NCBI GenBank assembly: GCA_002221725.1
Contig: NJFT01000133.1
Span: 47,452 to 111,451, forward strand
Source: Scedosporium boydii
Taxonomy: Eukaryota > Ascomycota > Sordariomycetes > Microascales > Microascaceae
DNA length: 64,000 nt
Direction of reading: 5' to 3'
This document shows positions 26,403-39,197 of the stretch, piece by piece. Under the pieces are notes generated by a model that was given only the letters and a program-made list of their open reading frames with translations, searched no databases and was not told the origin of the DNA. Position 1 is the stretch's first letter. Each line of letters opens with the position of its first letter. Position numbers and translations under genes: made by a program.

Positions 26403-28076
26403 ATGACTTTCAAGGTAGGTTGCCTCCAAGCAAGGAAGACATTCATATTCCCTGGCAGAGTCCCGTAGCGACGTCGTATAAGTCCTTCTCCTTTTGCTAA
26501 AAATATGCCAAGACCCTCTCAGCAACGGCCGCCGCCGCTCTCGATAGGGAGCTCATGAGCACCTGCGCCTTTTCCATCGATCAACTCATGGAGCTCGCCG
26601 GGCTGTCCGTCTCTCAAGCAGGTTGGTCCTACGCTCGCCTTGTTTTTGTCACATCTATGATGCCAGGTTTCCTTCTCTTTTCCAAGAATCCTCTTGACTA
26701 GTTTAATACCGTGTACGAAACCACGGCTTACACAAGGCTCTGTCATCCCCCTAGTCTTCAAGGTCCACCCCCCCAGCTCTGGGAGGCGAATTCTTGTTGC
26801 CTGCGGACCGGGAAACAATGGTGAGAACTTCCTTTCTAAAATGCATCCAAATTGCCTCCGCTTTGATCCAGGCCGTGATTAACCTAGTACAGGTGGCGAT
26901 GGTCTTGTCGCCGCGCGGCATTTACGCCATTACGGATACTCACCCTCCATCTACTACCCTAAACGGAGCAAGAACGATCTCTACCAGGTAGGTCAGCTTC
27001 TCTTCGTTCAACTCGGTGCGATAGGTGCTTTGGTAGTTCCACCCTATACGTTTGAAGCCGCATTAAGTGTGTTCGTGTGCATCTTCCTCCCAGATATCGG
27101 CAGCCAAGGTTCGGAATCCGGGACACTGAAGCCACTGTTTCTTGGTGCCCGATTCACGCAAATCTCAGTGCGAGACGGAAGGGAAAATGGCCTTGTAAAT
27201 CGAGACTGCATTAAAACATATTTCCCGCGTCCCCTTAACGTTGCTCATTAGAGAGCAGTTTGATGCACCTGCGCCCCTCATTCCCATTGTAACGATGCTT
27301 TCCTATCCAACTCGGTCTGTGTTGCTTGATCCGATTTGTCCTTTTCTATTCCCGCCTCTCGTTTCGTGTCATACACCCTTCCTGGCCCAGCAAGTCGAGT
27401 TCCATATCCTCCGACTCCGCATGAAAATGTTCTCCTCTCCAAGATCCTCGTATTAACCAGCTAGACTTCCGTTTAGAGGCTCACCAAGCAGCTGGAAGAC
27501 TTGAACGTTCCCTTCGTCGACGATTTCTCTGAGGCCCTTAAAGTGTCGGATCATGTCGTGGACGCAATCTTCGGTGTGTGATCCCCTGATCTCCTGGTAA
27601 CGCCGCCCACTCCCCTGAGTATGGTCTGATCCGTATCCGTAGGCTTCAGTTTCTCCGGTGAAGTCCGAGAGCCGTTCCCCGCCGTGATTCGAGCTCTCCA
27701 AGAAACCAAGCTCCCGGTGACTTCCGTAGATGCCCCTTCGTCCTGGGATATCGAAAATGGGCCACCTAAAACTGGACTCGGAAGCACTTTCAACCCTGCT
27801 GTCCTGGTTAGCCTCACAGCTCCGAAGCCGCTCGTTAAGCACTTTGCCGGAAGGCATTTCATCGGAGGAAGGTACGGACCTTGTTCCTCCCCTGAATTCA
27901 ACCACCGGAAGTTGCAACGATATGTCGGGTGGGGGCCAATTTCCATTTCAAGATGGGCTGACACGAAGGATAGGTTCGTTCCGCCGGGTATTGCGCAAAA
28001 ATACGACTTCGAGCTTCCAGAGTATGAAGGGATCGATCAAATCGTCGAAGTTGATTCCAGCGGTCAAAAGCTCTGA
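26403..28076 (+). CDS. NNR1: NAD(P)H-hydrate epimerase (YjeF N-terminal domain)
   Basis: Seven exons: 26403-26414, 26513-26621, 26755-26820, 26893-26987, 27477-27573, 27643-27871 and 27974-28076, giving 236 residues. The enzyme interconverts R and S forms of damaged NAD(P)HX so that the partner dehydratase can repair them. Exon 2 has the family helix [15 protein letters not shown]...[14 protein letters not shown]; the G|GT splice at residues 62-66 rebuilds GPGNNGGDG, the nucleotide-binding loop; D123 in VVDAIFGFSFSG is the expected catalytic/K+-site Asp; SVDAPSSW and [11 protein letters not shown] close the domain. Every junction keeps frame and restores conserved blocks. The first exon encodes only MTFK, and intron 4 is 489 nt, much longer than its neighbours. 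No YjeF C-terminal dehydratase domain is present. Confidence 0.92.
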
Positions 28077-28287
28077 GTAATGTCGGACCCCGCTCTGAAA
28101 GGATCCTTGGTTTGGAGAAAAGACGAGTTCGCCGGGTTTCTTTCGTGGAAGTCTCTGAAAAGGTGGGCCGGAGGAGGAAGAGAAGAACGGTTCGCACTTT
28201 GACGGGAGTCGGAGGTCAGACGACGGGAATCAGGGAAGGGATTTCTAACATTTGGCGAGATGGTTTGCTGTCATTCTCCGGCTTCTT

Positions 28288-28485
28288 TCATATAACCTGG
28301 CAACCTCCCACCCGACTATTGGGGCAGACAGGACTTGGGCACTGCCCTTCTTGGGGCGGGACTCGATTAACGGCGGTCCCCCTGGGACACACCAGGACCG
28401 GAGGGTGGTACTTAGGACAGAACTCAACATAGATGAGATATTGTTTCCCGCAGACTGGGCAGTCACCGATGTGCTCAGTGCACAT
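28288..28485 (-). CDS. Small Cys-rich protein, function unknown
   Basis: A 65-residue frame with eight cysteines, including CPVCGKQY, EFCPKYHPP, VLVCPRG and a C-terminal CPSPVCPN...GGC. The paired CxxC/CxxxxC spacing suggests a small zinc-binding or structural fold. The start was placed at the ATG giving MCTEHIGDC; an in-frame ATG lies 18 codons upstream (28539). Single-exon proteins of this look (Cys pairs around a YxxYVxFC core) occur as unnamed proteins in Sordariomycetes, as far as I recall. There is no signal peptide, so it is probably intracellular. It lies 211 nt after the NNR1 stop on the opposite strand. It could still be a chance frame. Confidence 0.45.
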   Translation of the reverse strand: MCTEHIGDCPVCGKQYLIYVEFCPKYHPPVLVCPRGTAVNRVPPQEGQCPSPVCPNSRVGGCQVI

Positions 28486-30968
28486 TAAAACCGTTCTATG
28501 AATGATGATGGAACAATGATAAACGTAAAAGCAACGCAAATAACGTAGAAAGAAGACCGACAGTATCGGTGGCGTCGGGCGTCGGAAAGGTAGCGGGAGG
28601 GAGTGTTAGTGGTAGCAGACGGGACATGAGAGAGTTGAGGGCTTGGTATCGCTGGCTATACCTTCCTCGACATTGAAGAGACGAAAATGTGGCTGAGATC
28701 TATATACAATTATAATCGTAGAAGAAGAGGGTGTGGCTTTTGCGCGCAACAACCATAACACCGTTAGGTAGAACATCCGTTGTCCGGGAGGTTGGTATAC
28801 GGAGATGTTTCGCGGGTGGTTCCGCTTGACCACGTACTCACATAGATGGAGTTGTGTAAAGGTATTTCGCGGTATTTGATGTATAAGGGGCGTGTGAGGG
28901 TGTGAGTGGGCTGGATGGGGCGTGTGTCGCACAGCGTGGCGTATCGGCATGGAATAGGTAGGAAGTAGTGTAGTATGGTGTAGTGTCGGCCGTTGACGGG
29001 GGTGAGTGGACCGGAAGAGCAGGGAGGGTATTAAAACGGTGGTTAGTCGATTCACTTTTGCCAGGTTGGAGATGTTCTTTCCGCTGCGAGTTTGCCACCG
29101 CGAGATGGGCGCAGGTTTCCTCTCCCCCCTTCGAGTGAAGGGAACAATGGAGGGCACGCGCGGCGTGGGCTGAAGACGGCGAAGAAGACGAAGACGACGA
29201 AGAGGCTGCAAGCGGAGCTAAGGCCGCGGGAGGGGCCTGAGAGGGAGGAAGCCAACGACACCCCTCTCTTCGTCTTTCTCTCTACTTTTGGTCTCTCGCT
29301 TATTATACAAGTAGGACTGGAGACTTGGGCCCTAACAGAAGACAGCCGCTCGCTTGAGGCACAGGTGGTAGCGAAGCGGTAGCATTGCAATTTAGTGACA
29401 CGATGCGATGATGGTGAAAGACCGGGCCACAGGACTTGGAAGCAGAGAAAGCAAATGGGGAATTAGGGCTGTGGGAGGTTCTAGGCAGTTAGTTGGGGTG
29501 GAGGCCGCATGGTCTTGCGCGGTTTCCTCGTAGCTTCCTTGTCCCTTATTTTTTTTTTACTCATCTCCTTCCTTTTATTACACTACTTTCCTCTCACTCC
29601 TCCTCTGCCGGGGGAGGAGCATTGAACCGTTATTTCCTTTTGTAACACTTGTTCCTTACCCCCTCTCAGCCCCTCCCCGTCTACACTACTTCGAACTTTT
29701 GCTGCTAAAAAGTATAAACGGGTCCACGGGTCCACGCCCATGGTGCGCAGTGGACCGAAACAGGTGCGGAGTGCAGAGCGCAGTTTGCGACTTGGAGGGC
29801 GAAGAGCAGCCAGGAATGAGAGGCAGTATCAGTGGTATACCCTGTGACATGACAATTGATGACTTGCGCCATGTTGATGTGCTGGACGCAAGTGTTCTGA
29901 TGTGCTGTCTAGGTGCCTGGAGAAGAAAGAGCCCGCGGTCTGTCGGCTCTTGGTGCCCCATTCTATCTATAGATCCGGGGCCGGGATGGGTTATCAGTGA
30001 GGCATTGATGGGAGAAGATGACAATGGCCGGAGCAAAAGCTCCTAAAAATCCATGTGATAGGTGAGTGCGGCAAGGCGGCGCTTGTGGTGGGGTGCGCCT
30101 GGCAGTTGACAACCTGCACTTCGGACAACTGCAGCAGAATTCAGTTGTGTCGGCGCTCTGCAGCCAGCGCAATGAGTGCTCTGTTCGGAGGAGTTGCAGG
30201 TAAGCCCCGCACAAACGGTCAGCAGCTCCTTCCCAATCTCGTGGGGTTCGGTTATACCCTTTTTACATATAGTAGTAGTATTTCTCGAAGCGAAAAATTT
30301 ATTTGTCGTGAGAGGAAGGAAGATCACCTCAAACATCTGCCGTTCCTTCTCAGAGGGAATGATGATGCAAGCGTCGGACCTACGACCGACGGACCGACGA
30401 CCGGAGACACCTGCCAGCAAACCCAATTCGGACTGTGGTTCCCGAGTTCCTCCCCTCGGAAGTCATAGCTTGCTTGGTCCGGATCCGATCCCCAAGGTTC
30501 TTTCTTCTCAGTGTGGTGTATGTCTTCGCAATATTGATTCTTTATTCTTTTTCTTTTCAATAGCCCAGTAGATGCAATTTCCACCCAGGGATCCTTGACG
30601 AGGTACGGAGTTTTCCCATTTGATAGACTCGACTAGTGGCCTAGGCTATCCATGTGAGGCGACTCGGATCTCAGACTAGTGAAAGGTCATTGAATTCTGC
30701 GATTCCTGCCCGAGTAAATTTCATTGATCTCCCAAGTACCAGACTTTATTGATCTCCTTGCTGTTCCTTCCTTCCTGGTGTCATTTAGCTTTTGGGCCCC
30801 CACCTGCATCGTTGCACTTAATTAGAAGGGGATCAATTACCCTAGCTAAAAGTTCAATGGCACATGGCAGGAAGCTCAATTCGTCCATATATGTACAGTA
30901 CTCCGTTGTGTTAGCAGTGAGCTTGTCGGTCTTTCTTGACCTGGTGGGGGTCCCTTCGTTAAACATCA

Positions 30969-31003
30969 TACTTCGTACTCGGGCCTTGGTATGTTACGAA
31001 GTA
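30969..31003. repeat. Inverted pair of TACTTCGTA / TACGAAGTA
   Basis: One copy in each orientation (30969-30977 and 30995-31003), separated by 17 nt, able to pair as a short hairpin. Intergenic. Confidence 0.75.
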
Positions 31004-34000
31004 CAACATTGTTGATCAGCCAGTGAAGCAAGAGCGAGCGAGCTTACGGTGTCTCATGTGAACCGCGAAGTTACGATGTTCGCTCCTCATTCCAAGGTTG
31101 TCGAACTCTGCTGTCATAGATTAGTTGTCCTTGCCGCGATTGCCCCTAGTTAATCTCACCAACTGCGAACCATCGGTCTCCCGCCTGGCCTCTGTGAGTT
31201 GAGCTGTACAATCCTGTTGTTCTATCCAGCAACGCTGAGCCCCACATTTGATGCATCTCGCTGGGGCAGGCCTAGCCAGCTCCAGCCCTCCAGGTATTCT
31301 TCTTGGATTCCGAAATATTCTCAACCAACTTCATCCTCGGGAAAGGCCTCAAAGGCAAATTTGCTTTAATTATCCCCATTTAAGGCACAGCAGGGGTCAC
31401 CCCACCCCAGAATGAAGAATGCTTGACCCGTCCGGGACCAGATGGGGTCGGAATTTTCAGAGACTGGGTCAAGACTCACATTCGCAATCACATACATAAA
31501 CTACATGCTCACTTATTATAGTTTACCCAACTCTCGGGAAGACCTCTAAGAATAAGGCGAGTGAAGGGCATCTAATCCTTGTCATTTGATCTCCAGACAG
31601 CCCCCAACCTGCGGAAGCTATATTCACAAACTCGCTTGTTTTACCCCATAATCGAACTGGAAGCCGGTGTCGATGCCAAGATACGAAAGCGACAACTGAT
31701 AGATACACTTAATGTACTCAGGTACTTGAAAGATTCTCAGCTTCCAGCCGATTCAAGGTTCAATGTAGCTCGAACTTTCCTTTCCATGTAAGCCGCCCCT
31801 CCTCACTCAGGTCTCCTTGATTCGGGGTTCTCTTTCCTCAGTTTTCCAAGAAAGAAGAAAAAGCTTTGGTGCCATGCTCTTTCCGTCTCCCATGTTAGCC
31901 CGAAGCCGCCCCCTGTGCGCTGAGAGCGCATATTTTGTACTAAGATTACTTCGTACGTTCGATTCTTCTTTTCTTATGCCTCGTATTTGTGGGTTGCGGC
32001 AAAATCGAGTTACAGCCAATGCTCTTCACCGGAGGCTGGAGCGGGGAGTGACTCGTCATGCACTTCACCTATCTGACGACCTGTTCCTTATACGAACTTA
32101 GGTAAATCTCCTTGACTCGGGTAGGTTTAGATGCCGTTACATGGCTCTGGAACCACTTATACTCCGTACCAAGCCCCTGGTTGCAGTCGAGCGATTGCCA
32201 GGTCGTTCACCTGATGCCATTATCGAACTGAAAACCGGCATTTGACAGGTCATCCTCAGCTCGCATTTCCCCCTCTTTATCCTTGGGATGGATCCTTTTG
32301 CTGCCCAACGATTGCAGCGGTCTACACTCTGCTGTTGACCTCATTTCTGGAACCCTTGCACATCGCAAAGCACACTATGCCACCGCCTTGACGGGTTTTA
32401 TTTCCCATGGCCTAGTGGCCGACTGGATAAAGTGGTATGGCAAATTGAGTCCCCGAATTTCAATGTACTACATACCCCACTCTCCGTTCCAGCATTGAAC
32501 CCTCCACCGCTCCATCTTTTGTGCTAGGCCTGAGGGGTTTCAAACTCGAAACGAGGAGACTAGTGTAGTTTACGCTAGGTCAGAGTGGAAAAAAAGCCGC
32601 TGGCTCAAGCCAGAATTAGTTGCCACCTCCCGCTTAATGATAGGTCTCGGGCTGGGAGATGCCTTCTACGAAGTATAGAGTGTACAAAAATGTTGGTTAT
32701 GGGCGGTGACATTTCGATATCTCAAAGGATCGATAACGGGTCTTTAGTGGAGATCTGATAGTTTCAAAATCTGAACCCCGCCAACTATTTGGGCCGTCGA
32801 CCTGGAGTAGATTCGTGATGGGCTTCCCAGCCTGAGCCAAAGCTGGTTAGTTCATGGATTCTGCTTCTCTCGGTCCTTGGCGCTCGACACTAAAACAAGA
32901 TGGATGACCGAGGCCGCCCATGAGCCTGGATTACAACGAGGTGGTGCATTTATCTGAGTTGGTCCTTCCCCTCCTTTTCCAACAGCCACGCTACACAGGC
33001 ATCTAGCAGCTGCATATAGGTGGGTATATCTCGGTTGGGGAGAAGAATACTGATCCTCTCCTTCTTGGGCTGTATGCATCTGCTTGTTGCTTCGCATGTT
33101 TTCGGTGTCGAGCATGGTTCTTTCTAGGCTGCTGAGATCACTCACCTGACCTGCACTTCTTTCAGGAACGAGAGTGGTCCGCTGGCTGCAGAATAATAAG
33201 GTGGTGCTGGACTTGGCTTCATACGTGGTGGATCCAAGGGAGACAGGTGGAGGGACGGGCTATCAAGGGAGAGGACAATAGTGTTCTCACTGATTCCAAT
33301 TGCCTAAATCCCTAGCGTGTCAGTGGTGAACTTGCAACTTGACGCTATCGTCGGTGGGAACTCTCCACTCCGAGTGGTGATTTCCTGCCCCTCTTCTCTT
33401 GTTCTTCTGAATCTGGAACAGTCTCCCGCAGCTCTCTGCATTCTGTTTACAAGATCAAATTTCGCTTGATTTCTAAGCTCGTCACCGGATGCGGGCTAAT
33501 GAACGTCTAGAATCGTTGCTTGCTTAGTTTGTTTTTTATGCATCTCTTGAAGTCAAAACAGTCCGCCGGAAATTCCTCCGGAGCCGGATTCACGGCCATC
33601 ACAAAATACTTCATTCATTTGGATACGCCTGAAGTGGCGGACATCAGAGTTTTCGGATATCCACGCTTTCCTCTTCCCTCCAACAAACCTCACAAAATAC
33701 GAGGAAGCTGAAAATGCACCTGGACGATTAAGTTCAGTTCATGTCCCAAACCGGACGTTTGCAAGAGCTTTCAGCACCTTATACCGCCCAAGCCTCCCTC
33801 GTCCTGAGTGGCATTTCTTTCCCCGTTTGGGCACACAATCGCCACATGGCATCGATGGATACCGGACGCTGGTGACATCATTCCTCGCATCAAAGACAAC
33901 ACATTGCGTCGCTATTGCGGGCAATACAGCGAAAACGCTGCCCTACCACAACGAGGTGCCACACCTTAAGCCACAGCCGTAAGGAGAATTAGCTTTGCTT

Positions 34001-35433
34001 TTGGCGGCTCTTAGTTCTGACAGTTGGTAAATTTCTGCATGTGGCGCTTTCCTCAATGTTGTATCAAAATGCTGATGGTAGAATCTTGACCCGAGGTGAT
34101 AGTATTAAGCCAATGTACATTACCTGCATGCCTGTTAATTGGGAATTATTGTCTGTTCCAACAACTACTTGGTAGTCTGTCTCTCGCCCCTTTCTTCCAG
34201 ACCAGGCTCTGAGGGCGCCAACCCACTGGCTAATTCCTCGCCAGGAACTACGCATATGTGAAGCCTTGTGTGTGCAGCCCCGAGGCGAATATCTCCCGCC
34301 TCCCACTGCGTGGTTGCTGACGAGGCTGGCGACCTACGCCCCGATGTTTTCCGGAAGTGTTGAAGCTACATTTGAGATGATTCTCTACTTCGTACACCAC
34401 GCTTCGCTACGTAAGTCTACTTTCGGAAGCGGATGATGCCCCGGACCCCCCGGCGAGAAATTTTTTCCTTCCTTTTCAATCTATGCCGCCCGATAAGTGG
34501 CCCGATCCCCAAGTGACCTCCATCAACTTTGCGATCGACCCCATCTTGATCTGGTAAGGCTCGAAGTTCCATTCTTCCATTGACCCACAGCCCCGTGGCT
34601 TGCAGAATTTGAACTCAATTCCACATGGCTCCCGAGGATTATCTCATGAGACCCCACTATAGTAGGGTGTAGCGAAGCCAAGTTTTGCGGGAATGAGCGA
34701 AAATTCGAGGAGTCTGTGTGTAGTTGTTTCAACGGGTTGCCCCATGTAGCTTGGAGTACAAAACCCAACACGACATGGAAAGATCAACGGTTCCCCACCT
34801 CGATTGAAATTGTATTCCCCGATTTTCTCGATCGGCCTATCTCATTTTAAATTAGTTTCTTTGAGATATCACGGCATCTTTTTTTTTTTTACCATTTTTT
34901 GTGATTTGTGGTTTGAGTAGGCTGGTTTTCATCGACCCTGCTTGATATCGGAAGAGACGGAGTGGGGCCGGGACGGCAGTGGGAACGGCATTGGCCGTAT
35001 GAAGGTCTCAAATACCCGTGAATGCCGACCTAGGGACACACCGCCACGGGTCGATAGCAACAACGCGTGACAATCCACGCCTATTCCATCGGCTTTCAGC
35101 GGCGGTGGATCATCCGATGCAACGGAGTTGGATAATCAGTTCTTTTTGCGAGCGAGAAACCCCAAAACTCGGTTCGGTGTGCACCTCCCCGGGACACTCC
35201 TAGGCGGGAGGGGGGAAGAAAAAAAATAGCAGCCTGCATATGCATGCGTCAAATGCACCTAGATACTTTGAGTGGCATTCGGGAATTTACTTAGTAGTAG
35301 AAGGTTTGACACGGTGAGATCTATGGGATCTCGGATGCTGATGCTGCAGGGAACCCAGGGTACTGTGGGAGTGACCACACTTGGCTTCATGCTAGCGGTT
35401 TTAACCTTGAATGATGGATGGTATAGGGCAGTG

Positions 35434-35449
35434 TACTTCGTACTTCGTA
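35434..35449 (+). repeat. Overlapping pair of TACTTCGTA
   Basis: Two copies sharing two bases, followed by GTACG; same geometry as 15211-15226. Confidence 0.8.
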
Positions 35450-36115
35450 GTACGACCCGAATCTTGACGCCAGGCTAGTTACTAGCTCGTTTCCTCGTAC
35501 CTCTTCCTGTTTAGCGAAGCTTCACGGATAGGATAGGGCTCTCGATCTGCACCATCTCGGCCGGGAGGATGGTTGACAGATGGACACTATGCAACGTGTT
35601 GTGGCGCACCTTGAAGCTATCGGATGTGTGCTGGATACATGTCGCGTGTTCCTAGCTTCCAGACACCCGCTCGACCTTCTATTTTCGGACTAATGAGATA
35701 TAAACTTTATACGAGCGTAAATTTTTCGAGTTTTTTTTTGCATCCGGAGAAAGGGCGGAGATGTAATCGCTAAGCCGGATTCCTCTTTAGATACATAAAA
35801 ATCTTATCGCATTTCTCGCCACCAGAATAAGGCAACCTTCGAATGTTCTTCACTTCACGTTTCTCCGGATCAGCAAATCAAAACGGCACAATCTGAACTG
35901 TCGATATTATCGAGACACCCGAAATTCTCGAAACCTGTGGTGACACTAGTACCGTCAATAGTTCTTCCAAAAAATTTTCCAAAGAGAAGAAAAAAAAAAA
36001 TTCTACTGCGGACCCGCAGCCATCCTTGACGCCGGGTCCCAGGCGCGCCTACGATCCAAGGGGATCGATCCGCTAGTGTCTCATCTCCGTCCACCGACGA
36101 CACCCACAAGACCAC

Positions 36116-39100
36116 ATGGCGACTTCGACGGGCGCGCCTCAGCCCGTGAAGCTATCACTGCCGTTGGTATGACATGGCATCTCGTATCCTCTTCCCTAGT
36201 TTCTATGAGTAATTGTGCTTCGTCAAGTCGGACTGGCGTATCAAGTTGAGGGAAGGCTGTTTTTTCATTATCAAGATGAAGCAGAGCAAAAGCTCATCAT
36301 GATCCCACCGCACCACACACACACACACACCACACCACACCGTAGTAGTCCCTCATGAGACTGACCTGACGGCTCGTATCTAGGAATACCAGCAAATCCT
36401 CTTCCAGGAGCTTCGAGCCGAGGATGAGCTCGTGGTCATCGCCCGAGGTCTCGGGCTCATGCGCCTAGTCACCAACCTCCTCCACTCGTACGATGTAGCG
36501 GGGAACAACTTGATCCTCATCGTCGGCGCCACGGAGCGGGAGAACGGCTGGATCGGCGAGGCCCTAGCCGAACATGCCGCGGTAAGCATGGCGCCCAAGG
36601 CCCGGGGCCTGACCGTCGTGAACACGGACTTCACGAGCGTCGGCGCCCGCGAGAAGATGTACTCCAAGGGAGGCATCTTCAGCATCACCTCGCGCATCCT
36701 CGTCGTCGACCTGCTGACGGGCCTGCTCGTGCCCGAGTCGGTGACGGGCGTGATCGTGCTCCATGCCGACAAGGTCGTGGCGACGTCGTTGGAGGCCTTC
36801 ATCTTAAGGATTTACAGGCAGAAGAACAAGGCGGGGTTTTTGAAGGCGTTTTCGGATAATCCGGATCCTTTTGCTACGGGGTTTTCGCCTTTGGCTACGA
36901 TGATGAGGAATTTGTTCTTAAGGAAGGCGTCTTTGTGGCCGAGGTTCCATGTTACTGTTGCGCAGTCGCTCGAGGCGAGGAAGAAGAAGGCCGAGGTCAT
37001 TGAGCTTGAGGTGCCGATGACGGAGGCTATGACGGATATTCAGAATGCCATTCTGGAATGCGTCGAGATTAGCATTCAGGAGCTCAAGAAGGGCAACACG
37101 GGGCTCGAAATGGACGATTGGAACATCGATAATGCCCTGCTCAAGAACTTCGACGTTATAGTACGTCGGCAGCTTGAGCCGAACTGGCACAGAATTAGCT
37201 GGAAGACGCGTCAGATCGTCAATGATCTCACCGTTCTTCGTGGCATGCTCCATTCCCTCCTTTCCTTCGACTCCGTATCCTTCCTTCAGCACCTTGATAC
37301 CATACATGCCGCTCATGCCCCGGCCCCGGGGTCAACGAGACAAACGGCGTCGCCGTGGCTTTTCCTCGACGCCGCGGAAACCATCTTCGCGACGGCCCGG
37401 AAGCGAGTTTACGCTGCTGCCGGGAGGCATGCGGCGGCCTCGTCGGACGGCAACATCGATGCCTTGCGGCCCGTGCTGGAGGAGCTTCCCAAGTGGGGTG
37501 TTCTCGCTGAGGTTCTCGAGGAAATCGATCGAGATCTGTACTTTGAGCCTCCGACGAGGGATGACTCGAACGGCACGATACTCATCATGTGTTCGGACAC
37601 AGACGTATGTCGTCAGCTGCGGGATTACCTGCAGACCATGCACATCAAGCCGCGGACGGAGGGCGGTAGCGCCACGGCGATCGATCCAGACGAGGAAGCC
37701 GAGGAGCGCTACAAACCCTCGGCAAACTTCATGATGAGGCGAAAGCTGCGCAATTACCTCCGGTGGAAGAAACAGTTTGCGCAAGTGAACGCGGCTTTGT
37801 TCCACGAGAACCAAAAGGCGCTCAATGGCGCGACCGACCCGCGGCTCGCGAGCAAGAGCAGCAGGGCGCCGGCGAATAAACGTAGGAGAGTGCGCGGAGG
37901 CGGTAACGTGGGCGCAACCGCCGGACGGACCGACAATGGCAGCATTGCGCAGTACTTTGAGCAGCCGGGCCAGGTGGCGGAGCTCATGTCCGAGGTTCCG
38001 GTGACGGAGGAGGAAGCTGAGGAGAGGGCCGACGTGGTGGTCGATACCCTGAACGACATGGAGGAGTACTACCAGCTTTACGAGATGAAAGACCTCGTTA
38101 TCGTTCACGCGTACGAAGGTGACCAGGATGAGCACGTTCTCGAGGAGGTGCGACCGAGGTATATCATCATGTACGAGCCCGATGCGGCTTTCATCAGACG
38201 CGTCGAGGTGTACAGGTCGTCACATAGCGACCGCAACGTGAGAGTCTATTTCATGTACTACGGCGGCTCGGTAGAAGAGCAGCGGTACCTCTCTGTTGTG
38301 CGGCGCGAAAAGGACTCCTTCACAAAACTCATCAAGGAGAGGGCAAGCATGTCCCTCGTCATGACAGTCGATCCGGGCAGTGAGGACCCGCAAGAAGCCT
38401 TTTTGCGCACCATCAACACCCGCATAGCTGGCGGGGGACGCCTCGCCGCGACCGCCGAACCCCCCCGCGTAGTAGTCGACGTGCGCGAGTTCCGCTCGTC
38501 ACTGCCCTCCCTCCTCCACGGGCGCAACATCGTTATCGTGCCCTGTATGCTGACGGTGGCGGACTATGTGCTCTCGCCCAACATCTGCGTGGAGCGGAAA
38601 TCCGTCAGCGATCTCATCTCGTCGTTCCGCGACGGGCGCTTGTACAACCAGGCTGAGACCATGTTCCAGCATTATCGTAACCCGATGCTCCTGATTGAGT
38701 TCGACCAGAACAAGAGTTTCACGCTCGAGCCGTTCGCTGATCTTTCGGGGAGTTTGAGTAGTGTGGCGCCCTCCAACGTCTCGTCAGATCTGCAGTCCAA
38801 GATCGTGCTGCTTACGCTGGCGTTTCCGAAGTTACGCATCATTTGGTCCAGTTCACCGTACCAGACCGCCGAGATCTTCGAGTCCCTCAAGAAGCAGGAG
38901 GAAGAGCCCGATCCCATTGCCGCCGTTAGAGCTGGTCTTGAAAAGGTCCCCGGCGGTGGCGGTGTAGGCGGAGAGGGGCAGATATTTAACCAGGACCCGC
39001 AGGATATGCTGGCGAATGTTCCGGGGATCACACCGAAGAATATCTGGACAGTTGTGCATGAGACGGAGAATATGAGGCAGGTGGCGAATATGAGTTCGAA

Positions 39101-39197
39101 GGAGCTGGAGCCGCTGGTTGGAGGGGAGGCGGCGAGGTTGATGTATGGGTTTTTTAATAGGAATGTGGTGATGACAGGGAGCGGAGGAGATGATTGA
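36116..39197 (+). CDS. RAD1: DNA repair endonuclease XPF/Rad1
   Basis: Two exons, 36116-36166 and 36384-39197, give 954 residues; the 217-nt intron contains a CA repeat. With its Ercc1/Rad10 partner this structure-specific nuclease makes the 5' cut in nucleotide-excision repair and trims flaps in recombination. The N-terminal two thirds is the degenerate SF2 helicase-like region (starting LEYQQILFQELRAEDELVVIARGLGLMRLV). A Lys/Arg-rich stretch near residues 480-510 (NKRRRVRGGG) may be a nuclear localisation signal. The ERCC4 nuclease has catalytic D716 in VVVDVREF, D744, and E754-R755-K756 in the ERKxxxD motif. The C-terminal helix-hairpin-helix pair has ANVPGITPKNIW. The glycine normally before D744 (GD) is Ala743 here. 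Length is usual for fungi, and the reading frame is intact. Confidence 0.95.
36311..36341 (+). repeat. CA-rich microsatellite in RAD1 intron 1
   Basis: CACCACACACACAC-type run inside the single RAD1 intron, upstream of the acceptor at 36383. Confidence 0.85.

Larger units (their letters stand above)
28486..36115. other. Long gene-free block
   Basis: About 7.6 kb without a supportable gene. The 201-codon minus frame at 28606-29211 is biased to His/Pro/Arg/Thr and looks like chance in GT-rich DNA. A coding-like fragment without homology that I recognise lies at 31579-31791. Exact TACTTCGTA/TACGAAGTA motifs occur at 30969, 30995, 31947, 32667, 34386, 35434 and 35441, and a TACTCCGTA at 32160. 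The right end holds the RAD1 promoter. Confidence 0.45.

Noticed and set aside
28606..29211. 201-codon minus-strand frame
   Set aside because: Dominated by His, Pro, Arg and Thr from GT-rich DNA. No start context, domain or splice support.
37332..38135. 267-codon minus-strand frame
   Set aside because: Antisense shadow of the RAD1 coding exon, rich in Arg and His as expected for the complement of GC-rich codons.
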